The notes beneath the pieces are model-generated. The model saw only the letters and a list, made by a program, of their open reading frames with translations, ran no database searches and was not told the DNA's origin. From Acidobacteriota bacterium (GTDB lineage Bacteria > Acidobacteriota > Blastocatellia > Pyrinomonadales > Pyrinomonadaceae), in NCBI GenBank assembly GCA_003222935.1, contig QHXL01000181.1, positions 4,229-9,614 on the forward strand: 5,386 bases of DNA, read 5' to 3'. The translations under genes and the position numbers were made by a program. Of the stretch, positions 1-5,386 are shown in pieces; within the stretch, counting starts at the first letter, position 1, and each line of letters begins with the position of its first letter.

Positions 1-3000
1 GCCGCACGCCTACCGCTCAAGGCGTATACGACAGCTGACGGTCTGGCAAATAACACTATCAACAAAATCGTCCGCGACTCGCGTGGCTTTCTCTGGTTTT
101 GCACGGGCGAAGGGCTGTCCCGTTTTGATGGTTACAGTTTTACGAACTTTGGAACAGACCAGGGCCTGCCGCACCCTTACGTGAATGATCTCCTGGAAAC
201 GAACACCGGTGAGTTTTGGGTCGCTACCAATGGAGGACTTGTTCGCTTTAATCCCAAGGGTGTACCGGCGACTCGCAGGGTTGAGAATGATTCTCGCGCG
301 CCCATGTTTACAGTTGTAAATAGTGACGATGATGATAGCCGCGCCAAAGTTGTTAGTGTACTGCTGGCAGGTCGGGATGGAACGCTCTGGTGTGGAACTT
401 TGAAAGGGCTGTTTCGCCTAACAACAACTAAAGAACTTAGCAAGCTAACAGCAGTTCCAATCGGGTTGCTAACCAATTACGCAGAACAGACTGATATAAA
501 CGCACTGATTGAAGATCGGTACGGAACATTGTGGATCGGTGCTCAAAGTGGTTTGTACAGACGGTGGCCCAGCGGAGCCTCGACCCGTTACGGTGAGAGC
601 GAAGGGCTGCAGCTTGGCCCGACCTTCGCGTTGCTTGAAGATCGATCAGGGAATCTGTGGGTGGGCACTGCTTTCAAGGGGTTGCTTCGTCTCACATTTG
701 ACGACGCGAGAAGGTCACCGCAGATCACGGGCACTTATTCCGCGAAGACAGGCCTGGCCACGAATTGGATATTCGTCTTGCACCAATCCGATGACGGCAA
801 ACTTTGGGTTGGTAGTAATAAAGGGCTCTACGAGTTTGCCTCCACCGATGGACCAAGCGCTGGACCAACCCATTTATACACGGAACGGGACGGTCTCAGT
901 TTTTCCGAAGTGGTCACCTTCATCGAAGACGGATACGGCAATTTTTGGTTTGGTACCAACACTATTGGTGCGATGAAGTTGACTCATCACGGCTTCTCCA
1001 CTTTCGATGCGCGCGATGGTTTGAAGAAGGTGATGTCGATCTTCCAGTCGGGTACTGGTGACATCTACGTTCATGGCGACTTCCTGGGCGATACAAATCG
1101 CAGCGTATTCGAAGCAGCTGGATTAGATTATCTCAATCCGGGTTCGATGGATATTCGGCGCCGGCTCGGGCACTTGGAAAATCAGCGCCTCACGTGGCTC
1201 ATACCTGCAACACTGCGTAATAGGTATCTCGGCTGGAGCGACAAGACGACTGCCGTGCGGGCGCGCTCCGGTGAGTGGTGGATCGGAACGGGTGAAGGTC
1301 TTTACCTGTTTCCGGCTGTAAAGAACTTCGCGGATCTCAAGTCTTCGCAGCCGCTGGCAATCTACCAGCTTAATGGTCTCCCGTTCACGATGGTTTATTG
1401 CCTCTATGAAGACAGTCGTGGCGATCTCTGGGTTTCTGTTGACCGCCCAGCCGGGAGCTCTCTGGCGAGGTGGAACCACCAGACTCGCACGCTTCACGAC
1501 ATGGCTCAAACGGAAGGGTTGCCATCGCTTATCGAGAACTTACCAATTGCTTTCCAGGAAGACGCAGATGGAGATCTGTGGGTAGGATTTAATCGAGGAC
1601 AAGTAGCTCGTTATCGATCAGGACGGTTCACCTTCTTTAGTATGAGCAAGAGTGAGGTAGTTGGGAGAATTAATGACCTCTACCTGGATAAGCAAGGACA
1701 CCTTTGGATTGGGACTTCGCTCGGTGGCATCTTTCGGAGTGATGATCCCGCCGCCGAACAACCAACCTTCACCAATTACACGACCCAACAAGGACTATCA
1801 AGCAATTATGGATCGGGTATTGTTGAAGATCTTTATAGTCGTATTTACGTCGGCACTGGGAAAGGACTTGATCGGATTGATCCAGCGACAGGCCAAATCA
1901 AGCACTTTACAACCGCGGATGGTTTGGTTGCCGGCTCAATATTCGTTTCCTTCCGCGCGAATAATGGCGAGCTATGGTTTGGAACATCTCAGGGACTATC
2001 TCGTTTCCTTCCTGAACCGCCTCAAGCTGGCGCCCCTCCACCGCCAATACTTTTGACCGGGGTGCGCATTGATGGCGCTCCAAAACAGGTTGCCGCTAAT
2101 GGTGAGAGTGACTTGTATGTGCCAGATCTTGCAGCCGGCGGGAATCACTTACAAATAGATTTCGTTGGCCTCAGCTTCGCCTCCGGCGAATCCCTTCAAT
2201 ATCAGTACCGTCTAGACGGCGCCGACAAAAACTGGGGTGTTGCGAGTGTCCAACGAAGTGTGACTTACGCGAATCTGGCACCGGGTCATTATCGTTTCCT
2301 GGTCAGGGCCGTAACTTCTGACGGTACCTTCAGCACGGCGCCGGCGATGTTAACGTTCGCGGTGCGACCACACATCTGGCAACGATGGTGGTTCCTTGCG
2401 TTGGCCACAATGGTCGTGGCCTTTATTGCTTACTCGTTTTACCGTTATCGCGTGCAGCGATTGCTGCAGATCGTTAATATCCGCACGCGCATCGCCACGG
2501 ATCTACATGACGATGTTGGCGCAAATCTGACCCGCATTTCGTTCCTCAGCGAAGTAGCAAAACAGAATCTCGGTGGCGCAAATGGTTCGGAAGATAGTCC
2601 ACTCATGTCCATTTCTCGTATCGCACGTGAGTCAGTTGGTTCAATGAGCGACATTGTTTGGGCTATTGATCCTAAAGCTGACACATTACTTGACCTGACG
2701 CGGAAGATGCGGCAACACGCTGACGAAGTCTTCACCCTCCGTGACATCGAATTAGATTTCCGTGCTCCCAGCGTTAAAGAAAGCTTAAGACTCGGTGTCG
2801 ATGTGCGTCGCGATCTGCTTTTGATCTTCAAAGAGGCGGTTAACAACGCTGCACGCCATTCTCGATGTACCAGGGTAGCAATCAAGCTAGACGTACACGC
2901 TTCGCGACTCTTGCTCGAAGTCGCAGACAACGGAACTGGATTTGATGATGCGGTCGAGAGTGAAGGTCACGGTTTGCGGAGCATGAAACGACGTGCGCGA

Positions 3001-3096
3001 GCTTTAGAAGGAACTCTGGAGTTTGTCGTGCAGCCCGAACTTGGAACAACCATTAAAGTCAGCATTCCTGTTGCCCGCACCCGCAAGCTCTTGTGA
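1..3096 (+). CDS. Two-component sensor histidine kinase with double beta-propeller sensor (5' end outside window)
   Basis: The frame is open from base 1 and ends at TGA 3094-3096, giving 1031 residues; numbering here counts from base 1. The first residues already read like the start of a propeller (YTTADGL, then a first blade), so probably only a signal peptide and a few residues are missing. Fourteen Reg_prop-type motifs (D-x-x-G-x-L-W-x-G-T-x-x-G-L) centre on W32, W73, W130, W178, W220, W269, W316, Y356, W427, W477, W526, W569, Y616 and W659, enough for two seven-bladed propellers. A Y_Y_Y domain follows (about 682-788, core YQYRLDG at 734-740), then one membrane helix (about 796-814), HisKA_3 with the phospho-accepting H836 in DLHDDVG, and HATPase_c with N box N948/N949, G1 DNGTGF at 976-981 and G2 GHGL at 989-992. 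There is no receiver or AraC domain, so it is not a one-piece hybrid. It should autophosphorylate on ligand binding and pass phosphate to the regulator encoded next. The ligand cannot be read from sequence. Confidence 0.95.
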   Translation, partial: AARLPLKAYTTADGLANNTINKIVRDSRGFLWFCTGEGLSRFDGYSFTNFGTDQGLPHPYVNDLLETNTGEFWVATNGGLVRFNPKGVPATRRVENDSRAPMFTVVNSDDDDSRAKVVSVLLAGRDGTLWCGTLKGLFRLTTTKELSKLTAVPIGLLTNYAEQTDINALIEDRYGTLWIGAQSGLYRRWPSGASTRYGESEGLQLGPTFALLEDRSGNLWVGTAFKGLLRLTFDDARRSPQITGTYSAKTGLATNWIFVLHQSDDGKLWVGSNKGLYEFASTDGPSAGPTHLYTERDGLSFSEVVTFIEDGYGNFWFGTNTIGAMKLTHHGFSTFDARDGLKKVMSIFQSGTGDIYVHGDFLGDTNRSVFEAAGLDYLNPGSMDIRRRLGHLENQRLTWLIPATLRNRYLGWSDKTTAVRARSGEWWIGTGEGLYLFPAVKNFADLKSSQPLAIYQLNGLPFTMVYCLYEDSRGDLWVSVDRPAGSSLARWNHQTRTLHDMAQTEGLPSLIENLPIAFQEDADGDLWVGFNRGQVARYRSGRFTFFSMSKSEVVGRINDLYLDKQGHLWIGTSLGGIFRSDDPAAEQPTFTNYTTQQGLSSNYGSGIVEDLYSRIYVGTGKGLDRIDPATGQIKHFTTADGLVAGSIFVSFRANNGELWFGTSQGLSRFLPEPPQAGAPPPPILLTGVRIDGAPKQVAANGESDLYVPDLAAGGNHLQIDFVGLSFASGESLQYQYRLDGADKNWGVASVQRSVTYANLAPGHYRFLVRAVTSDGTFSTAPAMLTFAVRPHIWQRWWFLALATMVVAFIAYSFYRYRVQRLLQIVNIRTRIATDLHDDVGANLTRISFLSEVAKQNLGGANGSEDSPLMSISRIARESVGSMSDIVWAIDPKADTLLDLTRKMRQHADEVFTLRDIELDFRAPSVKESLRLGVDVRRDLLLIFKEAVNNAARHSRCTRVAIKLDVHASRLLLEVADNGTGFDDAVESEGHGLRSMKRRARALEGTLEFVVQPELGTTIKVSIPVARTRKLL

Positions 3097-3105
3097 CCCA
3101 GCTAC

Positions 3106-3121
3106 CTACTCAAGTGGGTAG
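3106..3121. promoter_or_regulatory. 16-bp palindromic operator candidate upstream of the response regulator gene
   Basis: CTACTCAAGTGGGTAG lies 10 bp after the kinase stop codon. Its ends extend to ACCTAC...GTAGGT (3104-3123), an inverted repeat matching at 8 of 10 positions per arm. A closely related palindrome of identical length is found at 3907-3922, with 14 of 20 bases identical across the extended sites. The half-site TACYYA resembles the heptamer TACYYMT known for NarL, which fits a NarL-family regulator encoded just downstream. Binding is inferred. It could alternatively be a weak hairpin after the kinase gene, but no T-tract follows it. Confidence 0.6.
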
Positions 3122-3150
3122 GTGACAGCGTCCACTTTAGCGAGTAGGGT
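3122..3150 (+). promoter_or_regulatory. Candidate sigma-70-like promoter of the response regulator gene
   Basis: GTGACA (3122-3127) matches five of six bases of the -35 consensus TTGACA. It is followed after 17 bp by TAGGGT (3145-3150), which keeps the first, second and last bases of the -10 consensus. The -35 begins on the base directly after the palindromic operator, the arrangement expected when an activator contacts polymerase at the -35. Transcription would start near 3157. The -10 is poor, so confidence is limited. Confidence 0.35.
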
Positions 3151-3174
3151 TAACGCCTTATCTTGTCTGAGGAA

Positions 3175-3855
3175 ATGAAGTCCAATACAAATGATCTTGA
3201 GATGCAGGCTACGGAAACTATCCAGATGAAGGTTGCTCTCGTCGAGGACCTGCGCGAAATACGTGAGGGGCTGACGGCGCTGATCAACGGCACGCACGGA
3301 TATAAATGTGTTGGTAGTTACTTCAATATGGAATCTGCACTGGATCGGATTGGCGACGATGTTCCGCACGTAATATTGACTGATATTGGACTACCTGGGA
3401 TGTCAGGCATCCAGGGAATAGAAATCCTCCGCGTGCGATTCCCTGATATTCCTATTCTTGCCCTGACGGTTTATGACAACGATAACAAAATTTTTGACGC
3501 GCTTTGCGCAGGAGCTTCAGGTTATCTGTTGAAGAATACTGCACCGGCGCGGCTCCTCGAATCCATTAAGGAAGCGGCCGAAGGTGGTGCACCTATGTCA
3601 CCGGAAGTTGCTCGGAGAGTAGTCAGATTGTTCAGAGAGTTTCGTCCTCCCGAAAGCGCTGCGTATCGGCTGACCACGCAGGAAACAGAACTTCTGAAGC
3701 TTTTGATCGAAGGTCATCACAAGAAAACCGCCGCGCGCGAGATGGGTATCTCAACCAACACCGTTTCATTTCACCTGAAGAACATCTACCTCAAACTGCA
3801 AGTGCATTCGAAGACCGAAGCAGTCGCCAAGGCTCTGCGCGAACGACTGGTGTGA
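3175..3855 (+). CDS. NarL/FixJ-family response regulator (receiver + LuxR-type HTH)
   Basis: This is a DNA-binding response regulator of 226 residues from ATG 3175, close to the usual 210-230 for the family. The N-terminal receiver domain (about residues 18-135) has the acidic pair E24-D25, the phospho-accepting D70 in ILTDIGLPGMSG, T98 in LALT and K120 in YLLKN, so all key residues are present. A linker leads to a GerE/LuxR-type helix-turn-helix (about 166-222) with LTTQETELLKLL, GISTNTVSFHLKNIYLKL and a C-terminal helix. It follows the sensor kinase gene by 78 bp on the same strand, which identifies it as the likely partner. The start is uncertain: TTG 3163 and ATGs at 3202 and 3226 are in frame. 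The receiver proper begins at MKVALVED (3226), and none has a well-spaced Shine-Dalgarno site (GAGG at 3169-3172 lies only 2 nt from 3175). It is probably autoregulated through the palindrome at 3106-3121. Confidence 0.93.
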   Translation: MKSNTNDLEMQATETIQMKVALVEDLREIREGLTALINGTHGYKCVGSYFNMESALDRIGDDVPHVILTDIGLPGMSGIQGIEILRVRFPDIPILALTVYDNDNKIFDALCAGASGYLLKNTAPARLLESIKEAAEGGAPMSPEVARRVVRLFREFRPPESAAYRLTTQETELLKLLIEGHHKKTAAREMGISTNTVSFHLKNIYLKLQVHSKTEAVAKALRERLV

Positions 3856-3906
3856 ATTCGGTTTTGCACTCCCTCTTGCTTCTCAATTCTTGTTTTCCGC
3901 TCTGAC

Positions 3907-3922
3907 CTACCTATCCGGGTAG
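3907..3922. promoter_or_regulatory. Second copy of the 16-bp palindromic operator, upstream of the collagen-like gene
   Basis: CTACCTATCCGGGTAG has the same length and layout as the site at 3106-3121. The two share ACCTAC on the left and GGGTAG on the right, while the six bases between these blocks differ at all but one position. Conservation of the outer half-sites with a free centre is what a dimeric regulator site looks like. It lies about 78 bp before the proposed start codon of the exported collagen-like protein. The regulator encoded at 3175-3855 is the obvious candidate to bind it; this is inference. Confidence 0.6.
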
Positions 3923-3952
3923 TTACGTTGTCCTCCGGCGTGCTGATACAAA
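3923..3952 (+). promoter_or_regulatory. Candidate activator-dependent promoter of the collagen-like gene
   Basis: TACAAA (3947-3952) matches four of six bases of the -10 consensus and sits 24 bp after the palindrome, against 23 bp for the corresponding hexamer of the regulator gene. The -35 position, directly after the operator, is TTACGT (3923-3928, 18-bp spacer), a very weak match. Such a promoter would be expected to need an activator. A start near 3959 would give a leader of about 40 nt. The assignment rests mainly on the geometry shared with the upstream site. Confidence 0.3.
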
Positions 3953-3987
3953 GGGCCATCGTCACCAAAATGGCTCCCAACACGTCC

Positions 3988-3992
3988 AGGAG
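3988..3992 (+). promoter_or_regulatory. Ribosome binding site fixing the start of the collagen-like gene
   Basis: AGGAG ends 7 nt before ATG 4000, which is near-ideal spacing. It decides between in-frame starts: TTG/GTG-type codons from 3928 and ATG 3970 have no Shine-Dalgarno sequence and would put charged residues ahead of the signal peptide, whereas ATG 4000 starts a normal one. Confidence 0.8.
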
Positions 3993-3999
3993 AAAAATA

Positions 4000-4710
4000 A
4001 TGAAAACAACAAATCACAAAGTTGGATACTTCCTTCTGTCTCTAGTCTGCAGCTTGATCTTCGCTGCGTCGACGTCTGCGCAGGCGATCAATGGCTGCGC
4101 TGACAAAGTGAGCGGACAACTGAGACGAATAATTCCGCCCGCTGTCTGCAAGGCCAACGAGATGCCGGTGAATTGGAGCGTTGAAGGACCGCAGGGTCCG
4201 CAGGGCGTTCAAGGGAATCAAGGTGAAACAGGACCAACAGGACCGCAGGGTATGAAAGGCGACCCAGGGATTCAAGGAGAGACTGGACCGACTGGTCCTT
4301 CGGGAGTCAGCAGAATCTATACATTTTCAACGGACCTAAATGCTCGACTGCCCCAATCCAGCGGCAACGATCCCGCGCCTATTGCAAGTCTCAACCTTCC
4401 GGCAGGCAAATACTACGTTACCGCGAGGCTGCAAGTGAGCGTAGGAGTGGGCCATGGTTTCAACATCTATTACGTGCCGTGCGATATACGCACACCGCCG
4501 TTCAACATTCTGGATAGAGCCAATATTCTTGCATATACGCACGAATTCACAGGGGGATATGGAGACGTAATTTCCCTCGCCGCTCCTCTCAGTCTAAACA
4601 GTGCTAGCTCGGTACAACTCCGCTGCAGTGAGTGGATTCCAGGCCCACCCATCTTCGGTAGAGAACTACGAATCACTGCGATTCAAGTGGACGACATCAT
4701 CGTTCAGTAG
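4000..4710 (+). CDS. Exported collagen-like repeat protein
   Basis: The protein has 236 residues. Residues 1-29 form a signal peptide: MKTTNHK, a hydrophobic core (GYFLLSLVCSLIFAA) and a likely cleavage after AQA. Next comes a short two-cysteine module (C33-x16-C50, with the pattern GCADKVSGQLR...CKANE) that commonly precedes collagen repeats in bacterial proteins. Residues 63-102 are 13 uninterrupted Gly-X-Y triplets plus a closing Gly (GPQ, GET, GPT, GDP types), able to form a short collagen triple helix. The C-terminal part (about 106-236) is rich in alternating hydrophobic residues, typical of a beta-sandwich (LNLPAGKYYVTARLQV, SVQLRCS, LRITAIQV), with C161 and C209 possibly disulphide-bonded. 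It likely acts as a trimerising head, as in C1q/BclA-like proteins, but the exact family is not certain. No LPXTG, lipobox or membrane anchor is visible, so it is secreted or periplasmic. Its function is unknown. The operator upstream suggests control by the neighbouring two-component system. Confidence 0.9.
   Translation: MKTTNHKVGYFLLSLVCSLIFAASTSAQAINGCADKVSGQLRRIIPPAVCKANEMPVNWSVEGPQGPQGVQGNQGETGPTGPQGMKGDPGIQGETGPTGPSGVSRIYTFSTDLNARLPQSSGNDPAPIASLNLPAGKYYVTARLQVSVGVGHGFNIYYVPCDIRTPPFNILDRANILAYTHEFTGGYGDVISLAAPLSLNSASSVQLRCSEWIPGPPIFGRELRITAIQVDDIIVQ
4186..4305 (+). repeat. Gly-X-Y collagen repeat tract within the exported protein gene
   Basis: Glycine occurs at every third residue from 63 to 102 without interruption. 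Within it an 18-residue period is visible: QGETGPTGP is encoded at 4219-4245 and again at 4273-4299. Seven of the nine codons differ between the two copies, all only at the third base, so the copies are kept alike at protein level rather than by recent duplication. Confidence 0.85.
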
Positions 4711-4727
4711 GAACCTTAGGAGTTGCT

Positions 4728-4822
4728 GCTGCTGGGAGCGCAGGCGTCCCCGCCTGCACGCGTTAGCCACCAAGTACTCGGATTCGCAGCGGGCACGCGG
4801 GGACGCGTGCGGTCCCAGCAGC
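4728..4822. repeat. REPIN-like inverted pair of GC-rich hairpins
   Basis: Arms 4728-4757 and 4793-4822 are inverted repeats pairing at 27 of 30 positions. Each arm also folds alone into a perfect 7-bp hairpin with a 4-base loop: GCAGGCG-TCCC-CGCCTGC at 4740-4757 and GCACGCG-GGGA-CGCGTGC at 4793-4810. Two of the three differences between the arms are the two partners of one stem pair (G4743-C4754 versus C4796-G4807), a compensatory change that keeps both hairpins intact. This is the layout of paired REP sequences (REPIN/BIME), which are mobilised in trans by RAYT transposases. No transposase is in the window. Its place between convergent genes is typical. It could also stabilise the 3' end of the collagen-like mRNA. 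Confidence 0.75.
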
Positions 4823-4857
4823 TGAGTTCATTACTAAAGAGACAGCGTACGTTCTGC

Positions 4858-4880
4858 CGGGTCTCCCGCTTTTTATTTTT
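4858..4880 (+). terminator. Probable intrinsic terminator downstream of the collagen-like gene
   Basis: CGGG-TCT-CCCG (4858-4868) is a small GC-only hairpin followed by C and then TTTTTATTTTT. The stem is only 4 bp, but a wider GAGAC/GTCTC pairing (4839-4843 with 4861-4865) is an alternative. The T-tract lies on the plus strand, so it would stop transcription coming from the collagen-like gene through the REPIN-like element, immediately before the convergent gene. No equivalent is seen for the minus strand. Confidence 0.45.
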
Positions 4881-5375
4881 CTAACGCTGCCAGTAGCGCT
4901 TGATTCGTTCAGCAAGGAGTGGGAAGGGTACGTATTCGGCCGCGCGCCCCGACTGCCGAAGGAGTTCGACCATACGCATGGCGCCATCGGCATTGCGTGT
5001 ATGCACCAGTATCGTAGAGGCCTGTTGAAACTCTGGGTTTGAACTAAGCCAAAGTGCAACCGCGTAACCTGTCTTCTCATCATCGCTCGACTCGGCGTGA
5101 TAGTGCTCCGGAAGGAGATCGTGATCGAGAAAGATCGCATCGTAAGAACCAGCCGCCAACATTTCCTGGGCTGCGACTACATTGTCAGCGATGTCCACCG
5201 AATCACCCTTGAATCGAGTCTGGAACCACGTGTGTCGGCGCACGTCGTCGTCCAATAGAAACACGCGGATCGGGTGGCGTTCGGCATTAATTGAGATTAG
5301 GCCAAGTTTGCTCAGCAATGAATGCAATAGACCCATACTTATCCCCGCGTTCCTGGACGGAAATTGTCGTGTCAT
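4881..5375 (-). CDS. Divergent receiver-like domain protein (possible cREC, cyclic-phosphate processing receiver family)
   Basis: The product is 164 residues from ATG at 5375. From about residue 35 it has a receiver-like fold: IRVFLLDDD (acidic cluster D42-D44), FLDHDLLPEH (D84/D86 at the usual phospho-acceptor strand), GYAVALWL (103-110) and ILVHTRNADGAMRMVELL (122-139), ending near YVPFP. The LDHDL and VHTRN motifs differ from ordinary response regulators, which carry T/S and K there. They resemble the family I recall as cREC (cyclic-phosphate processing receiver domain), predicted to act on phosphate esters rather than relay a phosphate. There is no output domain, signal peptide or membrane segment, so it is probably cytoplasmic. 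The start is uncertain: ATG 5336 has a GGGGA sequence 5 nt upstream and removes 13 residues, and the frame stays open to the window edge. It is convergent with the collagen-like gene, and no functional link to the two-component system is evident. Confidence 0.75.
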   Translation of the reverse strand: MTRQFPSRNAGISMGLLHSLLSKLGLISINAERHPIRVFLLDDDVRRHTWFQTRFKGDSVDIADNVVAAQEMLAAGSYDAIFLDHDLLPEHYHAESSDDEKTGYAVALWLSSNPEFQQASTILVHTRNADGAMRMVELLRQSGRAAEYVPFPLLAERIKRYWQR

Positions 5376-5386
5376 CCGCGAAAACT

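Noticed and set aside
1581..1592. GGGTAGG-like and CTACCT-like words inside the kinase gene (near 1581 and 1680)
   Set aside because: Each occurs without its inverted partner at 16-bp spacing and within coding sequence for conserved blade residues, so they are chance half-sites.
2445..2930. 161-codon open frame on the minus strand opposite the kinase domains
   Set aside because: It lies wholly within the well-supported kinase gene. Its product is a low-complexity Ser/Arg-rich chain without recognisable domains and there is no ribosome binding site; it is a shadow frame.
3144..3149. GTAGGG as a third operator half-site before the regulator gene
   Set aside because: It resembles the right arm of the palindrome but has no well-matched left partner at the right distance and overlaps the candidate -10.
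3928..3999. N-terminal extension of the collagen-like gene to 3928 or ATG 3970
   Set aside because: It would overlap the promoter-like region, lacks a Shine-Dalgarno sequence, and places basic residues (NTSRRKI) before an otherwise normal signal peptide. ATG 4000 has AGGAG at good spacing.
4725..4734. Short CTG-type triplet run
   Set aside because: Only about three units long; it is part of the left edge of the palindromic element and not an independent microsatellite.
4601..4825. 74-codon plus-strand frame running from the collagen-like gene into the repeat
   Set aside because: It is out of frame with the exported protein, has no ribosome binding site, and gives an Arg/Cys-rich product encoded by the GC-rich hairpins.
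4763..5140. 125-codon minus-strand frame overlapping the receiver-like gene and running into the REPIN-like repeat
   Set aside because: Its product would end within the palindromic element and shows no domain, whereas the other minus-strand frame across 4881-5375 has clear receiver motifs.
1..5386. Window length of 5386 bases equals that of the phage phiX174 genome
   Set aside because: The content is bacterial signalling and exported-protein genes with no phage genes; the length is coincidental.

Overview
The window looks like chromosomal DNA of a free-living, Gram-negative-type bacterium with a moderate, balanced base composition. A very large periplasmic beta-propeller sensor kinase, a separate NarL/LuxR-type response regulator and an exported collagen-like protein occur together. 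That, plus a GC-rich palindromic intergenic repeat, would fit Acidobacteriota (for example Blastocatellia) or a similar environmental phylum. The taxonomic call is inference from gene style only; there is no rRNA or other marker gene here.

Layout: (1) Positions 1-3096 (+) hold nearly all of a sensor histidine kinase whose N-terminus lies left of the window. It has 14 propeller-blade motifs, a Y_Y_Y domain, one membrane helix, and HisKA_3 and HATPase_c domains. (2) A 78-bp gap contains a 16-bp palindrome followed directly by a promoter-like sequence. (3) About 3175-3855 (+) encodes the NarL/FixJ-type response regulator, the obvious partner of the kinase. (4) A 144-bp gap contains a pyrimidine-rich tract, a second copy of the same 16-bp palindrome, promoter-like sequence and a clear ribosome binding site. 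(5) Positions 4000-4710 (+) encode an exported protein with a short collagen-like Gly-X-Y segment and a C-terminal beta-rich domain. (6) The intergenic region 4711-4880 holds a 95-bp inverted REPIN-like element, with a compensatory base-pair change between its two hairpins, and a short terminator-like hairpin with a T-tract. (7) Positions 4881-5375 (-) encode a divergent receiver-like protein, convergent with the rest.

How the parts may work together: the kinase would sense an external or periplasmic ligand through its propellers and phosphorylate the regulator. The regulator would bind the two matching palindromes, one in front of its own gene and one in front of the collagen-like gene. This gives a compact self-contained circuit of sensor, autoregulated regulator and exported output protein. 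The palindromes and their spacing are seen directly in the sequence; the binding and its direction are inference. I see no mobile element gene, CRISPR array, tRNA or rRNA.
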